The notes beneath the pieces are model-generated. The model had not been told where the DNA came from, ran no database searches, and saw nothing but the letters and a program-made list of their open reading frames with translations. Below, piece after piece: positions 1-7,156 of a DNA stretch of 15,282 nucleotides. This DNA comes from CAZIOQ01 sp964540975 (GTDB taxonomy: Bacteria; Patescibacteriota; Microgenomatia; UBA12405; UBA6130), in assembly GCA_964540975.1 (NCBI GenBank), contig CAZIOQ010000016.1, positions 1-15,282 on the forward strand. Direction: 5' to 3'. The first letter of the stretch is position 1. Every line of letters starts with the position of its first letter. The translations under genes were made by a program, and so were the position numbers.

Positions 1-141
1 CTCCGCCCATGGAAGAGACGGCTTTACGATCGCTTTACGATCTCGCTTTACGATCCGGGGTCGTTTTAGCTTGACAAACCGGTAATCAACCTTTTTGCTT
101 GCTTCGTCTTTGCCTGTGGAAGGGAAAAATTTTTGGCTGGT
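1..141 (+). repeat. Left arm of a perfect 141-bp terminal inverted repeat
   Basis: These bases are the exact reverse complement of 15142-15282. The match ends at base 142 (G here, T in the complemented right end). The arm holds three direct copies of GCTTTACGAT at 21-30, 32-41 and 45-54, then a GC-rich stretch. No gene is visible. It may be a true terminal repeat, one end of an invertible segment, or the shared k-mer of an assembly graph. The length of exactly 141 makes the last explanation strong for the arm boundary. Confidence 0.9.
21..54 (+). repeat. Three direct copies of GCTTTACGAT
   Basis: The 10-bp unit occurs at 21-30, 32-41 and 45-54, with spacers of 1 and 3 bases. The inverted copies lie at 15229-15262. 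Short iterated units inside an inverted repeat could be binding sites for a replication or recombination protein. No such protein gene is recognisable in the window. Confidence 0.85.
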
Positions 142-318
142 GTGGCCTCTTAGAGGATTGGCGTGCTTCTGAGGCGCGAAATAACCAATATGATTGTTAC
201 TTCTCTCTAGACACTGTGTATTACTTTATGGTAAAATAAATTTTAAGGTAGCCGAGGTTATTCAACACGGCTCTGAAAAAGCTCAAACTGGGTGGCTAAC
301 TTACGTTCGGCAGCCTAA
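142..318. other. Noncoding leader between the terminal repeat and tRNA-Gly
   Basis: No coding frame is convincing here. The stretch contains the tRNA promoter (208-237) and a transcribed leader of about 75 bases before the tRNA. The leader could form a small hairpin from AGCCG and CGGCT near 249-273. I see no second tRNA or known small RNA in it. Confidence 0.6.
208..237 (+). promoter_or_regulatory. Promoter of tRNA-Gly, extended -10 type
   Basis: The -35 is TAGACA at 208-213, five of six matches to TTGACA. An 18-bp spacer leads to the -10 TAAAAT at 232-237, preceded by TG at 229-230, the extended -10 signature. The start of transcription should fall near 244, about 75 bases before the tRNA, so a 5' leader would be removed by RNase P. 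This is seen in the sequence only. Confidence 0.6.
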
Positions 319-394
<76 letters not shown>

Positions 395-511
395 TTGGAG
401 CTCCTTTTATCAAAAAGCTCGAACTTATTTCCGAGAAAACTTTTAAGTTTTCGAGGAAACAAGGAATACTTGGACTTATTTTATCAAAAATCGCTGACAA
501 ATCATAGCGTC

Positions 512-566
512 GGCGGCTGCGGCGAGGAAAAGGGGTTTAAGGGGAAAGGGGATCGCCGCAGCCGCC
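512..566. repeat. Perfect 14-bp GC-rich inverted repeat
   Basis: The arms are GGCGGCTGCGGCGA (512-525) and its exact reverse complement (553-566), around a 27-base purine-rich loop. The arms are nearly all G and C inside an AT-rich region, so the transcript would form a very stable stem. No T tract follows directly, so it is not a textbook terminator. It may be a mobile or REP-like palindrome, or a structured RNA. Confidence 0.75.
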
Positions 567-702
567 TCCGCCTTTCGCTCAGCCGCTTTCTTTAATTCGC
601 CTGCCGTTCGGCGAGTTGGCTTTCGCTCCACACCGAAGAAACTTTCGCCTACTCTTTCTTATTCTTATTGGAACTACCAAATTTAGATAGTAAGATGTAA
701 AA

Positions 703-708
703 TATACT
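703..708 (+). promoter_or_regulatory. Possible -10 element before the HDAC-family gene
   Basis: TATACT ends 7 bases before the ATG at 716, so transcription would begin at or next to the start codon. No good -35 is present at the correct distance, and an overlapping TAAAAT (698-703) is an alternative. The spacing matches better-supported promoters at 6521, 10816 and 13125. Confidence 0.35.
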
Positions 709-715
709 CAAACTG

Positions 716-1626
716 ATGAAAGAATTAAATATCATTTATTCTGAAAACTACCTTAAGTATGATCTTGGTTCTGACAATCCCATTTCGAAAACCAAGACAG
801 AAAGTTTTTTAGAAAAGTTTAGGAGGGAAGGAAAAATAGATTACAAAATTTTAGAGGCCCCAAGAGCAAACGAAGAAGATCTACTTTTAGTCCATACACC
901 AAAATACTTGCAAGAGCTAAAAAGATTGGCAGATTATAATTTAGAATTTGACGCTGATACTCCAGTGAATCTCGGAATGTTGGAAGGAGGATTATATATT
1001 ATCGGCGGCACCACTCTATCCTTAAGCCTCGCTTTACAAGATGAAAGAGTGGTAAACCTTATCGGTGGCATGCATCATGCTAGTTCATACCAAGCATCTG
1101 GTTTTTGCATCTATAACGACCATGCTATTGCTATCCGAAAACTCCAAAAGGAAGGAAAAATAAGAAAGGCAATAATTTACGATCTTGATGTCCATGCAGG
1201 TCAAGGAACGCAAGAAATCTTTTATCAGGACCCAAGCGTAATGACTGTTTCTATACATCAAGACCCGCGGACAATTTATCCAGGGACTGGCTTTGAGTGG
1301 CAAAAGGGAGAAAAGGAAGGTTTGGGAACAAATATTAACGTTCCCTTGCCTCCAGGCACAAGAGAAAAAAATATTTGCAAGCACTAGACTTTGTATTAGA
1401 ACAAACAAAAGACTTCGGCCACGATATATCAGTTTTAATTTTGGGGGTCGATACTTATAAAGAGGATTTCTTAGGAGGAATGAGCTTAGAAGAAGAAAGT
1501 TTTAGAAAAATTGGTGAAAGATTTAGAAACATTCAGAGACTAGCAATACTTTTTGGGGGTGGTTATTCTATGAAAATCCCTGATCTTTGGATGATGTTTT
1601 TAAAAGGTTACTTAGGAATTAAGTAA
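716..1626 (+). pseudogene. Histone deacetylase-family (AcuC-like) protein, reading frame broken by -1 at an A7 run
   Basis: The first frame (716-1387) encodes the N-terminal two thirds of an HDAC/AcuC-like zinc deacetylase. It contains GGMHH (residues 117-121), the active-site His pair, and DLDVH (156-160), whose Asp158 and His160 are zinc ligands. A SIHQDP stretch follows at 179-184. The family's second His after DVH is Ala here. After NVPLPPGT the frame runs to TAG at 1385-1387. The expected continuation lies in the -1 frame through 1626 and includes the third metal ligand, in GVDTYKEDFLGG. The shift maps to seven As at 1365-1371, where A AAA AAT could act as a slippery site. Joined, the protein is about 303 residues, near normal for the family. 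It may be a decayed gene, a sequencing or assembly indel, or a programmed frameshift. Such enzymes deacetylate amines or acetyl-lysine, but the substrate here is unknown. It ends two bases from the converging hydrolase gene. Confidence 0.85.
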
Positions 1627-1627
1627 A

Positions 1628-2233
1628 TTAAAGATTTCTTAAAAGATTAATTACTTTATCCTCGTATATTGGTTCTTTAGTTTCAGGGTCTCGGAAGCTA
1701 TGATCCGCATTTGGGATCTGAAAATAAGTTATATTTTTTGAAACAGCATTTTGCAAATCTTTTTTTACTACTTCAGTATTTCCAAATTTATCTTTCTCTC
1801 CTTGAATAATTGTGATTTTTCCTCTAAAACTTTTTAATTTAACTTCACCAGTTACATAGCCCAAGATAATCACTTCATACAATTTCCTTTCTCTTTCCTT
1901 TACCCTTAAGCTATTAAGATAATAACTGGCAACAATCCCCCCTAGAGATTTGCCGATAAGGCGGATGTGAGAAAATTCCTTAAATTTTGCAATTCTCAAC
2001 ATTCTCTTTAAAGTTGTCAGTTCTTCCTTTAACTGCGGTCCAGAAGAATAATCTTCTTCCCTTTCAAAGTAGGGGAAATTAAACATTATTGCGCTGTTTC
2101 TTTTGTCTTTTGATACCTGAAACACTTTTCGTATAAAAGGAGAGTCAATTCCTCCCGAACCACCATGCAAAATCACATCCAGAGTTTTAGCCTTGCTGTT
2201 GTGAAAGTGGACAAAACTTGTCAATTTTTTCAT
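1628..2233 (-). CDS. Alpha/beta hydrolase (KANL3/Tex30-like fold)
   Basis: This 201-residue protein shows a full alpha/beta-hydrolase catalytic set. The oxyanion-hole motif HGGSGG is at 23-28 and the nucleophile elbow GKSLG is at 94-98 with Ser96. Asp148 in QGEKDKFG is the likely acid, and His178 in NADHSF is the base. The size and spacing fit the small KANL3/Tex30 or dienelactone-hydrolase-like group. No signal peptide is present, so it is cytoplasmic. Its ATG overlaps the stop of the upstream kinase gene by four bases (ATGA), which implies translational coupling. It is the last gene of the minus-strand operon and converges on the HDAC-family gene. The substrate is unknown and could be an ester or thioester made or used by the upstream enzymes, which is only an inference from position. 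Confidence 0.82.
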   Translation of the reverse strand: MKKLTSFVHFHNSKAKTLDVILHGGSGGIDSPFIRKVFQVSKDKRNSAIMFNFPYFEREEDYSSGPQLKEELTTLKRMLRIAKFKEFSHIRLIGKSLGGIVASYYLNSLRVKERERKLYEVIILGYVTGEVKLKSFRGKITIIQGEKDKFGNTEVVKKDLQNAVSKNITYFQIPNADHSFRDPETKEPIYEDKVINLLRNL

Positions 2234-2859
2234 TTGGTGCTTCTCAATTGAGGTAAGTTTTCAATAATTTTACCAACAACCATATCAGGGTTAAGGGTAG
2301 AGGTATCGATTACTACCGAGTGAAAACATTGCCTTGAAAAATCAACCAAACAAGCTTCCATTGCCAAAAACTTTTCTGGTTTATCTCTAACTAACAGATC
2401 TTCAGCTGAAATTTGATCTGGTTGGCTTTTTGCTCGCATTTCAAGTCTCCTAAGCCTTTCCTCAATACTAGCAGTAAAAACAAATGAGGCATCAAATTTA
2501 GGATGATATGGCAACATATTTATTAAAACCTCTTTTATTCTTGGGGTTTCCCTAACTGTATGAAAGGCTAAAGACCTTAAAATAATTGTTGAATCTTGAA
2601 TTGTGTTCTTGTCAGGCCACTTGAAGGTTCTAATATCAGCCATAAGGGCAACCACATATAAATTCCCTAAAACTTCAGCATCATACGCATCTGCCCTTCG
2701 CAAACTGTCTGCTAACAGATAGATAGGGTTGTCGGGCACTATCGAATTCTGTCTTATATCCCACTCTCTTCCACTTTGTTTGATGAAATTATCTGTGGCA
2801 GTTGTTTTACCCGCCAAGTCCATTCCTTCGAAATGTACGTATAAAGGTCTTTCTTTCAT
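2230..2859 (-). CDS. Thymidylate-kinase-like P-loop nucleoside/nucleotide kinase
   Basis: This 209-residue protein begins with a beta strand and the Walker A motif EGMDLAGKTT (residues 11-20), the form typical of thymidylate kinases (EGxDGxGKTT). A later strand, DASFVFTASIEERLRRLE (123-140), matches the family's strand and LID region with its arginines. The usual Asp-Arg after the second strand appears as Asp-Ser (89-90), so substrate specificity may differ from dTMP. It starts one base after the stop of the TPP-enzyme gene and overlaps the hydrolase by ATGA, so it belongs to one operon. It should transfer phosphate from ATP to a small nucleoside or nucleotide, or to a related molecule. I would not call it the housekeeping Tmk, given the context and the altered motif. 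Confidence 0.75.
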   Translation of the reverse strand: MKERPLYVHFEGMDLAGKTTATDNFIKQSGREWDIRQNSIVPDNPIYLLADSLRRADAYDAEVLGNLYVVALMADIRTFKWPDKNTIQDSTIILRSLAFHTVRETPRIKEVLINMLPYHPKFDASFVFTASIEERLRRLEMRAKSQPDQISAEDLLVRDKPEKFLAMEACLVDFSRQCFHSVVIDTSTLNPDMVVGKIIENLPQLRSTK

Positions 2860-2860
2860 A

Positions 2861-4234
2861 TTACATCAATATATATAAAACTGATACGGCATTGCTCTTC
2901 ATTATTTTACCCAATATTTTTTTAATGTCAAAAGTTTTAGCTATCTTATAGTCCAAAATATACTTTTCCACTTCAGAAGGTTGATAGAATAGATCTCCTG
3001 GAATTTCCTGCCCCCCTGTACCTTGGCAACCGCTATTACATATCACGATCGCTTTAATGGGAATCTTTCTCTTAACTGCTTCTGGAATTACGTTTTTCCC
3101 CGAGTGAAGATAGGCACCGTCTCCGATAACTGAAATAACATGCCTAGCTCCTGCTAAAATTCCACCCATTCCCACACTTAAGCTGGAGCCAAAACATAAA
3201 CATACGTCAATAGTATCAAGAGTGTTTAGGGTATATTCCCCCAAATCGCCAACAACAAAAGCTGGGTTTACTTTCTGTATCGCCGAAAAAAGTTTCCTAT
3301 AGTTGTCTGAGATGATATAACCATCTGATTTATCTGGAATAAAACCTGAGTTACCCCTAATGCTTTCTATATCGGAACTTAATAACTTCACTTTTTCGTG
3401 GGCAAACCTATCTCCTTGTTCTAAAACGACCACTTCTTTGGCTTCTTTTATTAAGTTTTGAATACCTTCAGGAATTGGATATGTAAATATTTGTAACTCC
3501 TTAAATCCCTTGCTTAAATATTTTTTCTCCTCTCGGAGATTACAACCGAAAGAAAGCAATAATTTTTTAACTCTATCGATTTTAGTCAACTCTTGTTTAT
3601 AAAGTTTGTTGATAAAATTTCTTATTTTATTATTTCTTATATAAACAGCTTCTCTTTGTATTTTTGAATTTATAGGGTGAATAACAAAACGTTTATGATT
3701 TTTGATTATTGGTAAGGTTTTTCTTTGTTTTTTTCTGCGGTTATATTCTCCTTTTTGATAAATTATTTGGTTGGTAATTCTAATTACTATTGGAATTTGA
3801 AATTTTTCTGATAAAGTAAATGAATGATAGGCTGTATCGTATGCATTTTGCAAAGAATATGGTTCAAGCCAAAGGCCTCCAAAGAAATCAAAGTAGTGTC
3901 TTGAATCCTGACGAGACTGGGATCCTTCAACATGCATATCATCAAAAACAACTACAACCAATCCGGCATTAACTCCTACAACCATAGAATTCAAAAATGG
4001 ATCTGCTGTATCATTTAATCCGACATTCTTAAAAGTTACCACGCTTCTTTTCCCAGCGAAGCTTGCCCCCCAGGCTGTTTCGTATGCAATCTTCTCGTTT
4101 GTTGAAGTTATTTCTCCCCCCAAAGAAGAAAATAACTTATGAGACATAAATCCAGGAAAATTAGTAACTACCTCACAACCTCCATCCAATAAGCCATCGG
4201 CTATAGCTTCAATTCCAGTTAATTTTTTCCTCAT
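2861..4234 (-). CDS. IorA-like thiamine-diphosphate-binding protein lacking the ferredoxin domain
   Basis: The 457-residue protein follows the domain order of indolepyruvate ferredoxin oxidoreductase alpha subunit. The N-terminal pyrimidine domain has TNEKIAYETAWGASFAGKR (44-62), with Glu47 as the likely catalytic Glu, then KNVGLNDTADP (69-79). A C-terminal TPP domain has GDLGEYTL (329-336), CLCFGSS (345-351) and GDGAYLHS (371-378), with Asn400 completing the GDG-X26-N thiamine-diphosphate motif. Genuine IorA is roughly 600 residues and ends with an 8-Cys two-[4Fe-4S] ferredoxin domain. Here the chain stops just past the TPP domain, and no IorB partner is present. It could bind TPP and act on a 2-oxo acid, perhaps as a decarboxylase or lyase rather than a ferredoxin-linked oxidoreductase. 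The middle (about 160-245) is lysine-rich and unlike the family core. It overlaps the upstream gene by ATGA and sits one base before the kinase. Confidence 0.8.
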   Translation of the reverse strand: MRKKLTGIEAIADGLLDGGCEVVTNFPGFMSHKLFSSLGGEITSTNEKIAYETAWGASFAGKRSVVTFKNVGLNDTADPFLNSMVVGVNAGLVVVVFDDMHVEGSQSRQDSRHYFDFFGGLWLEPYSLQNAYDTAYHSFTLSEKFQIPIVIRITNQIIYQKGEYNRRKKQRKTLPIIKNHKRFVIHPINSKIQREAVYIRNNKIRNFINKLYKQELTKIDRVKKLLLSFGCNLREEKKYLSKGFKELQIFTYPIPEGIQNLIKEAKEVVVLEQGDRFAHEKVKLLSSDIESIRGNSGFIPDKSDGYIISDNYRKLFSAIQKVNPAFVVGDLGEYTLNTLDTIDVCLCFGSSLSVGMGGILAGARHVISVIGDGAYLHSGKNVIPEAVKRKIPIKAIVICNSGCQGTGGQEIPGDLFYQPSEVEKYILDYKIAKTFDIKKILGKIMKSNAVSVLYILM

Positions 4235-5382
4235 ATTTTAAGTTTATACTTAACTAAAGGGTTTTCCCCTTCTATATATTTAATATGTGATTGATATATT
4301 CCACTCATAATCTGTACTGGCATAAGATGGTCATCAATATTAGAAGATAACTTATCTTTACTAATCACTCCTTGTAGATAACCCAAAAAATCAGCAACGA
4401 TTTGGTATTTGATCTGCTCTATAACCAATTTATCATCTGTTACAATAGACCCCTGCCTTATAATATCTTTCATAGTAATCACTTTTAAAGGATTTCTATC
4501 TCCAGTCATTCCGCAATTTCTGAAAACATAAATATCAAAATGGTTATTCCCGCCTAATTCATAGTCTTCTTCGGTATTTAAATCGTGTTTATCTTTTGAT
4601 TGATACGAATGAATTTGAATATTTTGAAATGGGCCTTGTTGAATACTGTAATACTCGTGTTTAACTCGACCATTACCCTTATATAAATCAGTCCCAGGCA
4701 ATATCCAGGTTCGTCTAGCAAAACCATTGTGAATTAAATTTATAGAGATATTCCCAATACAATCTTTACCCTTTTTCAAGCGAATAATGGCAGATAAATC
4801 AATTTCTCCATAATCTTTGAATATCTTATATAACTTTTTGTCATCATACCTTCTAACCTTTAGATAGTTTTTTCCAAAAAATTTTAAGTAATCTATTTGA
4901 TTTAGTTGATATAGAAATCCTCTGGGTTGAAAAAACGAACTAAATATTTCCATGGAATCGGCTACCTTATCCACTAATTTTGAAACCCTGTAAAATTGGT
5001 AAACAGCATCAAAAATATGATATCCACTATGTGAAGCTTTACCATAGCCACAGTTATAGGGATGATAATCCTGAGTAACTATCTCGTTTGGTAACCTCCA
5101 CTATCCATCGCAATGCATTGCTTGAATAGAAGTAATTGGACAATTAGTTTTGTAGGCTATTTCAGTCAAAAGATTATTTACTATTTTAAAACCTGGATGA
5201 AATCGTCTTTGCACATTAACAATAAAAACTGTTTCCCTTACTTTCTGCAACTTATTATATTCATTAAGCAGTTGAATATAATCGCTCTCGATCCCTTTCG
5301 CTGCTTTTATATCAGACACAACATCTTTCCTAGTGCTAATTGGCTTATCCATCAATATATTTAGACCTTTTCGAAATGCCCG
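4231..5382 (-). pseudogene. Gfo/Idh/MocA-family oxidoreductase, N-terminally truncated and interrupted by an in-frame TAG
   Basis: One continuous frame runs from about 5382 to the TGA at 4231, broken only by TAG at 5103-5101. The start of the homology reads RKGLNILMDKPIST (MDKP is the family's E/D-K-P motif). Further on, just after the TAG, is GYGKASHSGYHIFD, resembling the family's conserved G-x-H-x-x-D segment. The first 80-100 residues, which should form the NAD(P)-binding Rossmann fold, are absent. Homology stops near 5380, exactly where DUF523 homology begins on the other strand. Pieces starting at 5352 (ATG) and 4974 (GTG) might be translated, but neither should bind cofactor. TAG ends many intact neighbours, so recoding is unlikely. 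It heads the operon and overlaps the IorA-like gene by ATGA, so the operon may have lost its original promoter along with the 5' end. Confidence 0.82.
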
Positions 5383-5780
5383 CTTGTTTGGCAGGAATTA
5401 AATGCAGGTGGGACGGAGAAGCTAGACCTTGTAAGAAAGTGATTGATTTGGTGAAGCAAGGCAAAGCAATTCCTGTCTGCCCCGAACAGCTTGGTGGTCT
5501 GACTACGCCTCGCCCGCCAGCCGAGCAAAAAGGTAAAAAGGTCATCACTAAAGCTGGGAAGGATGTTAGCAGAGAGTTTGAAAGAGGAGCCAGAGAAGTA
5601 TTGAAAATAGCAAAGTTGGCGGGTTGCCGAGAAGCGATTTTAAAATCAAAATCTCCATCTTGCGGCTCCGGAAAGGTTTACGATGGAACATTTTCAGGAA
5701 GATTAATTGATGGCCACGGAGTTTTAACTGCCCTTCTTAAAAAAAATAGAATCTCTGTTAAATCGGAAGAGGATATTTAG
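5376..5780 (+). CDS. DUF523 / TudS-like iron-sulfur desulfurase, extreme N-terminus lost
   Basis: From ATG 5376 the product is 134 residues. It has the family hallmarks: ACLAGIKCRWDG (3-14), CPEQLGGLTTPRPPAE (35-50) and SPSCGSG (93-99). Cys4, Cys35 and Cys96 correspond to the three Cys that hold a [4Fe-4S] cluster in TudS, the thiouracil desulfurase of this family. The role would be removal of sulfur from a thiolated base or similar compound, which is inferred from the family. Family members normally start with a strand such as ILVS before ACL. Here only MP precedes it, and the upstream frame (open from 5340) reads through the broken oxidoreductase gene. About six to eight residues were therefore lost at the junction near 5380. 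The frame could instead start at 5340, giving 146 residues. No Shine-Dalgarno is seen. Confidence 0.8.
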   Translation: MPACLAGIKCRWDGEARPCKKVIDLVKQGKAIPVCPEQLGGLTTPRPPAEQKGKKVITKAGKDVSREFERGAREVLKIAKLAGCREAILKSKSPSCGSGKVYDGTFSGRLIDGHGVLTALLKKNRISVKSEEDI

Positions 5781-5826
5781 CCCTGCTGGACACCGAAAGC
5801 TTTTTCCGCCCTGGACTAATCACCCC

Positions 5827-5856
5827 TTGACTTTTTAAACTAGATCTGTCTATACT
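5827..5856 (+). promoter_or_regulatory. Near-consensus promoter that sets the start of the next gene
   Basis: TTGACT (5827-5832), an 18-bp spacer and TATACT (5851-5856) form a strong sigma-70-type promoter. Transcription should start near 5863, after the first possible TTG codon (5856). The second TTG at 5868 is therefore the more likely translation start. Confidence 0.75.
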
Positions 5857-5867
5857 TGAAGAGTAAC

Positions 5868-6500
5868 TTGAATGCACTAAAAAAAGAGAGCGACAATTTG
5901 CTTGGATTAAGAAAAGGACCGGAAGAAGGAATTAGGATTGTTTTTTTTACTCCGGAGAATGCTGAAATTCTTCTTGAAAGGCTTAAAGGTTATTTTGCTG
6001 TTTTGGAAGTTATTGCCTCAGAACAAATTTTGCCAGAAAATGCGGCGGAGAGAAATATAATTTATATTAAGCAGCCAGATCCAGAAGTTAGCCAGGGAAT
6101 GGCCAAGGTTTTTCATTCTCTTCTGATTCAAGAGCAAAATCAGAGCTTAGCCGAAGAGATTCCAAATTGGGTTAATTATCTTACCAAAGGTTTTATTCAA
6201 GGAAGAAACTATTTGCATAAAGTTAACGGCGGAGTCAGTCTTAGGGAAAAAACAAAATTCACTTGGGATTGGTTTAAAAACTTTACGGTTACGGATTGGC
6301 AAATTGCTTTTAATCACTGGTGGTTTAGAACTCATGTTCGGGAAATGGATCAAGATCAATTTTTTGCTATTGGCAATAAGTTAAATCAGATGATCCTGAG
6401 GATTGAGAACCAAAAACTGATTGATTTGGTTGTTATTATTACCAATGACTCCGAATTTAGTCTGACTAACAGTCGAAAACAGGAGTTTAAGAAAAGGTAG
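5868..6500 (+). CDS. Hypothetical protein, about 210 residues, family not recognised
   Basis: I do not recognise this family. The frame opens at TTG 5856, but the promoter at 5827-5856 predicts transcription from about 5863, so I place the start at TTG 5868. No in-frame ATG occurs early. The protein begins with a charged segment, then IRIVFFTPENAEILLERLKG looks like a strand and helix of a small alpha/beta domain. The centre is rich in Trp (for example TWDWFKNFTVTDWQ), and the end is a strand (LIDLVVIITND) with a basic tail. There is no signal peptide or membrane segment, so it is probably cytoplasmic. It lies 87 bases after the DUF523 stop and 35 bases before the uracil-DNA glycosylase ATG, each with its own promoter. 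No function can be assigned. Confidence 0.7.
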   Translation: MNALKKESDNLLGLRKGPEEGIRIVFFTPENAEILLERLKGYFAVLEVIASEQILPENAAERNIIYIKQPDPEVSQGMAKVFHSLLIQEQNQSLAEEIPNWVNYLTKGFIQGRNYLHKVNGGVSLREKTKFTWDWFKNFTVTDWQIAFNHWWFRTHVREMDQDQFFAIGNKLNQMILRIENQKLIDLVVIITNDSEFSLTNSRKQEFKKR

Positions 6501-6520
6501 TTTTTAGCGAGAAAAAGAGG

Positions 6521-6529
6521 TGTTAAAAT
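6521..6529 (+). promoter_or_regulatory. Extended -10 promoter, leaderless start of the UDG gene
   Basis: TGT followed by TAAAAT (6524-6529) is an extended -10. It ends six bases before ATG 6536, so transcription should begin at the A of the start codon. The -35 region (about 6501-6506) is weak, as is common with extended -10 promoters. Confidence 0.6.
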
Positions 6530-6535
6530 AACTTG

Positions 6536-7105
6536 ATGAAAGATCAGGAATTAACCAAAATTGCTCAAGAAATTGCCTCTTGTCAATCTTGCCCTCTTTT
6601 TAAAACTGCTCATCAAGCTGTTCCAGGCGAGGGCAATCCAAAAGCAAAAATTGTTTTTGTTGGCGAAGCACCTGGAGCTAGAGAAGATCAGCAAGGGATT
6701 CCTTTTTGCGGCGCTGCCGGCAAACTTTTAGGCAAGCTTTTTGAGAAGATTAACCTAAAAAGAAAAGAAGTTTTTATCACCAATCTGGTGAAACATCGGC
6801 CACCGGGAAACCGTCATCCGCAAGCTTTGGAAATTAAAGCTTGTGCCCCTTTTTTAAAAAAACAGCTTTTGACAATCAGGCCCAAAATTGTTGTTACTTT
6901 AGGCCGGCTGGCAATGAACTTTTTTCTTCCGGGAGAATTTATTTCAAAGATTCATGGTCAACCAAGGGAGATTATTTGGCAGAATTTGAAGTTGATTATT
7001 ATTCCTCTTTATCATCCAGCAGCAGCCTTAAGAAGTAGCCGGCTGCTGCACCAATTAACTAAAGATTTTCTAATTCTAATTCTAACCTTAGAGGTTAGAA
7101 GTTAG
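6536..7105 (+). CDS. Family-4 uracil-DNA glycosylase with one Fe-S ligand Cys replaced by His
   Basis: This 189-residue enzyme removes uracil from DNA in base-excision repair. Motif I is GEAPGAREDQQG (residues 43-54 from ATG 6536), motif II is the HPA of LYHPAAALR (residues 158-166), and the family-4 signature TNLVKHRPPGNR is at 82-93. Canonical family-4 enzymes hold a [4Fe-4S] cluster with four Cys, two in a CxxC and one each in VKCRPP and IC. Here Cys16, Cys19 and Cys103 are present, but the third is His87. The start is ATG 6536 rather than TTG 6533, because the -10 at 6524-6529 places transcription there. The last residues (ILTLEVRS) are encoded by a dispersed palindrome (7080-7100), so the C-terminus seems to have been altered by insertion of that repeat. 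The enzyme is probably active if His can serve as a ligand. Confidence 0.92.
   Translation: MKDQELTKIAQEIASCQSCPLFKTAHQAVPGEGNPKAKIVFVGEAPGAREDQQGIPFCGAAGKLLGKLFEKINLKRKEVFITNLVKHRPPGNRHPQALEIKACAPFLKKQLLTIRPKIVVTLGRLAMNFFLPGEFISKIHGQPREIIWQNLKLIIIPLYHPAAALRSSRLLHQLTKDFLILILTLEVRS
7080..7100. repeat. Dispersed palindrome copy 1 (left of the RAYT gene)
   Basis: The arms TTCTAACCT (7080-7088) and AGGTTAGAA (7092-7100) are perfect reverse complements around TAG. The repeat overlaps the last codons and stop of the UDG gene. A partial copy, CCAACCTTAGAG, follows at 7114-7125. Related copies lie at 7923-7943, 10773-10791 and 11457-11478. Confidence 0.85.
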
Positions 7106-7156
7106 AAACTATTCCAACCTTAGAGCAGGGTAGTGTCTCTTTGGCGTATCCCTCTG

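Noticed and set aside
395..595. Open frame of 66 codons after tRNA-Gly
   Set aside because: It has no recognisable domain, starts two bases after the tRNA, and much of its length is palindromic, GC-rich and low complexity, so a gene is unlikely.
2230..2859. Housekeeping thymidylate kinase (tmk)
   Set aside because: Walker A fits, but the DR motif is changed and the gene is embedded in an operon with unrelated enzymes. I keep the general kinase call instead.
5101..5103. TAG as a recoded sense codon (pyrrolysine or alternative code)
   Set aside because: TAG ends the UDG, DUF523, Big_1-like, 500-residue and anchored B genes at natural points, so it is a working stop here.
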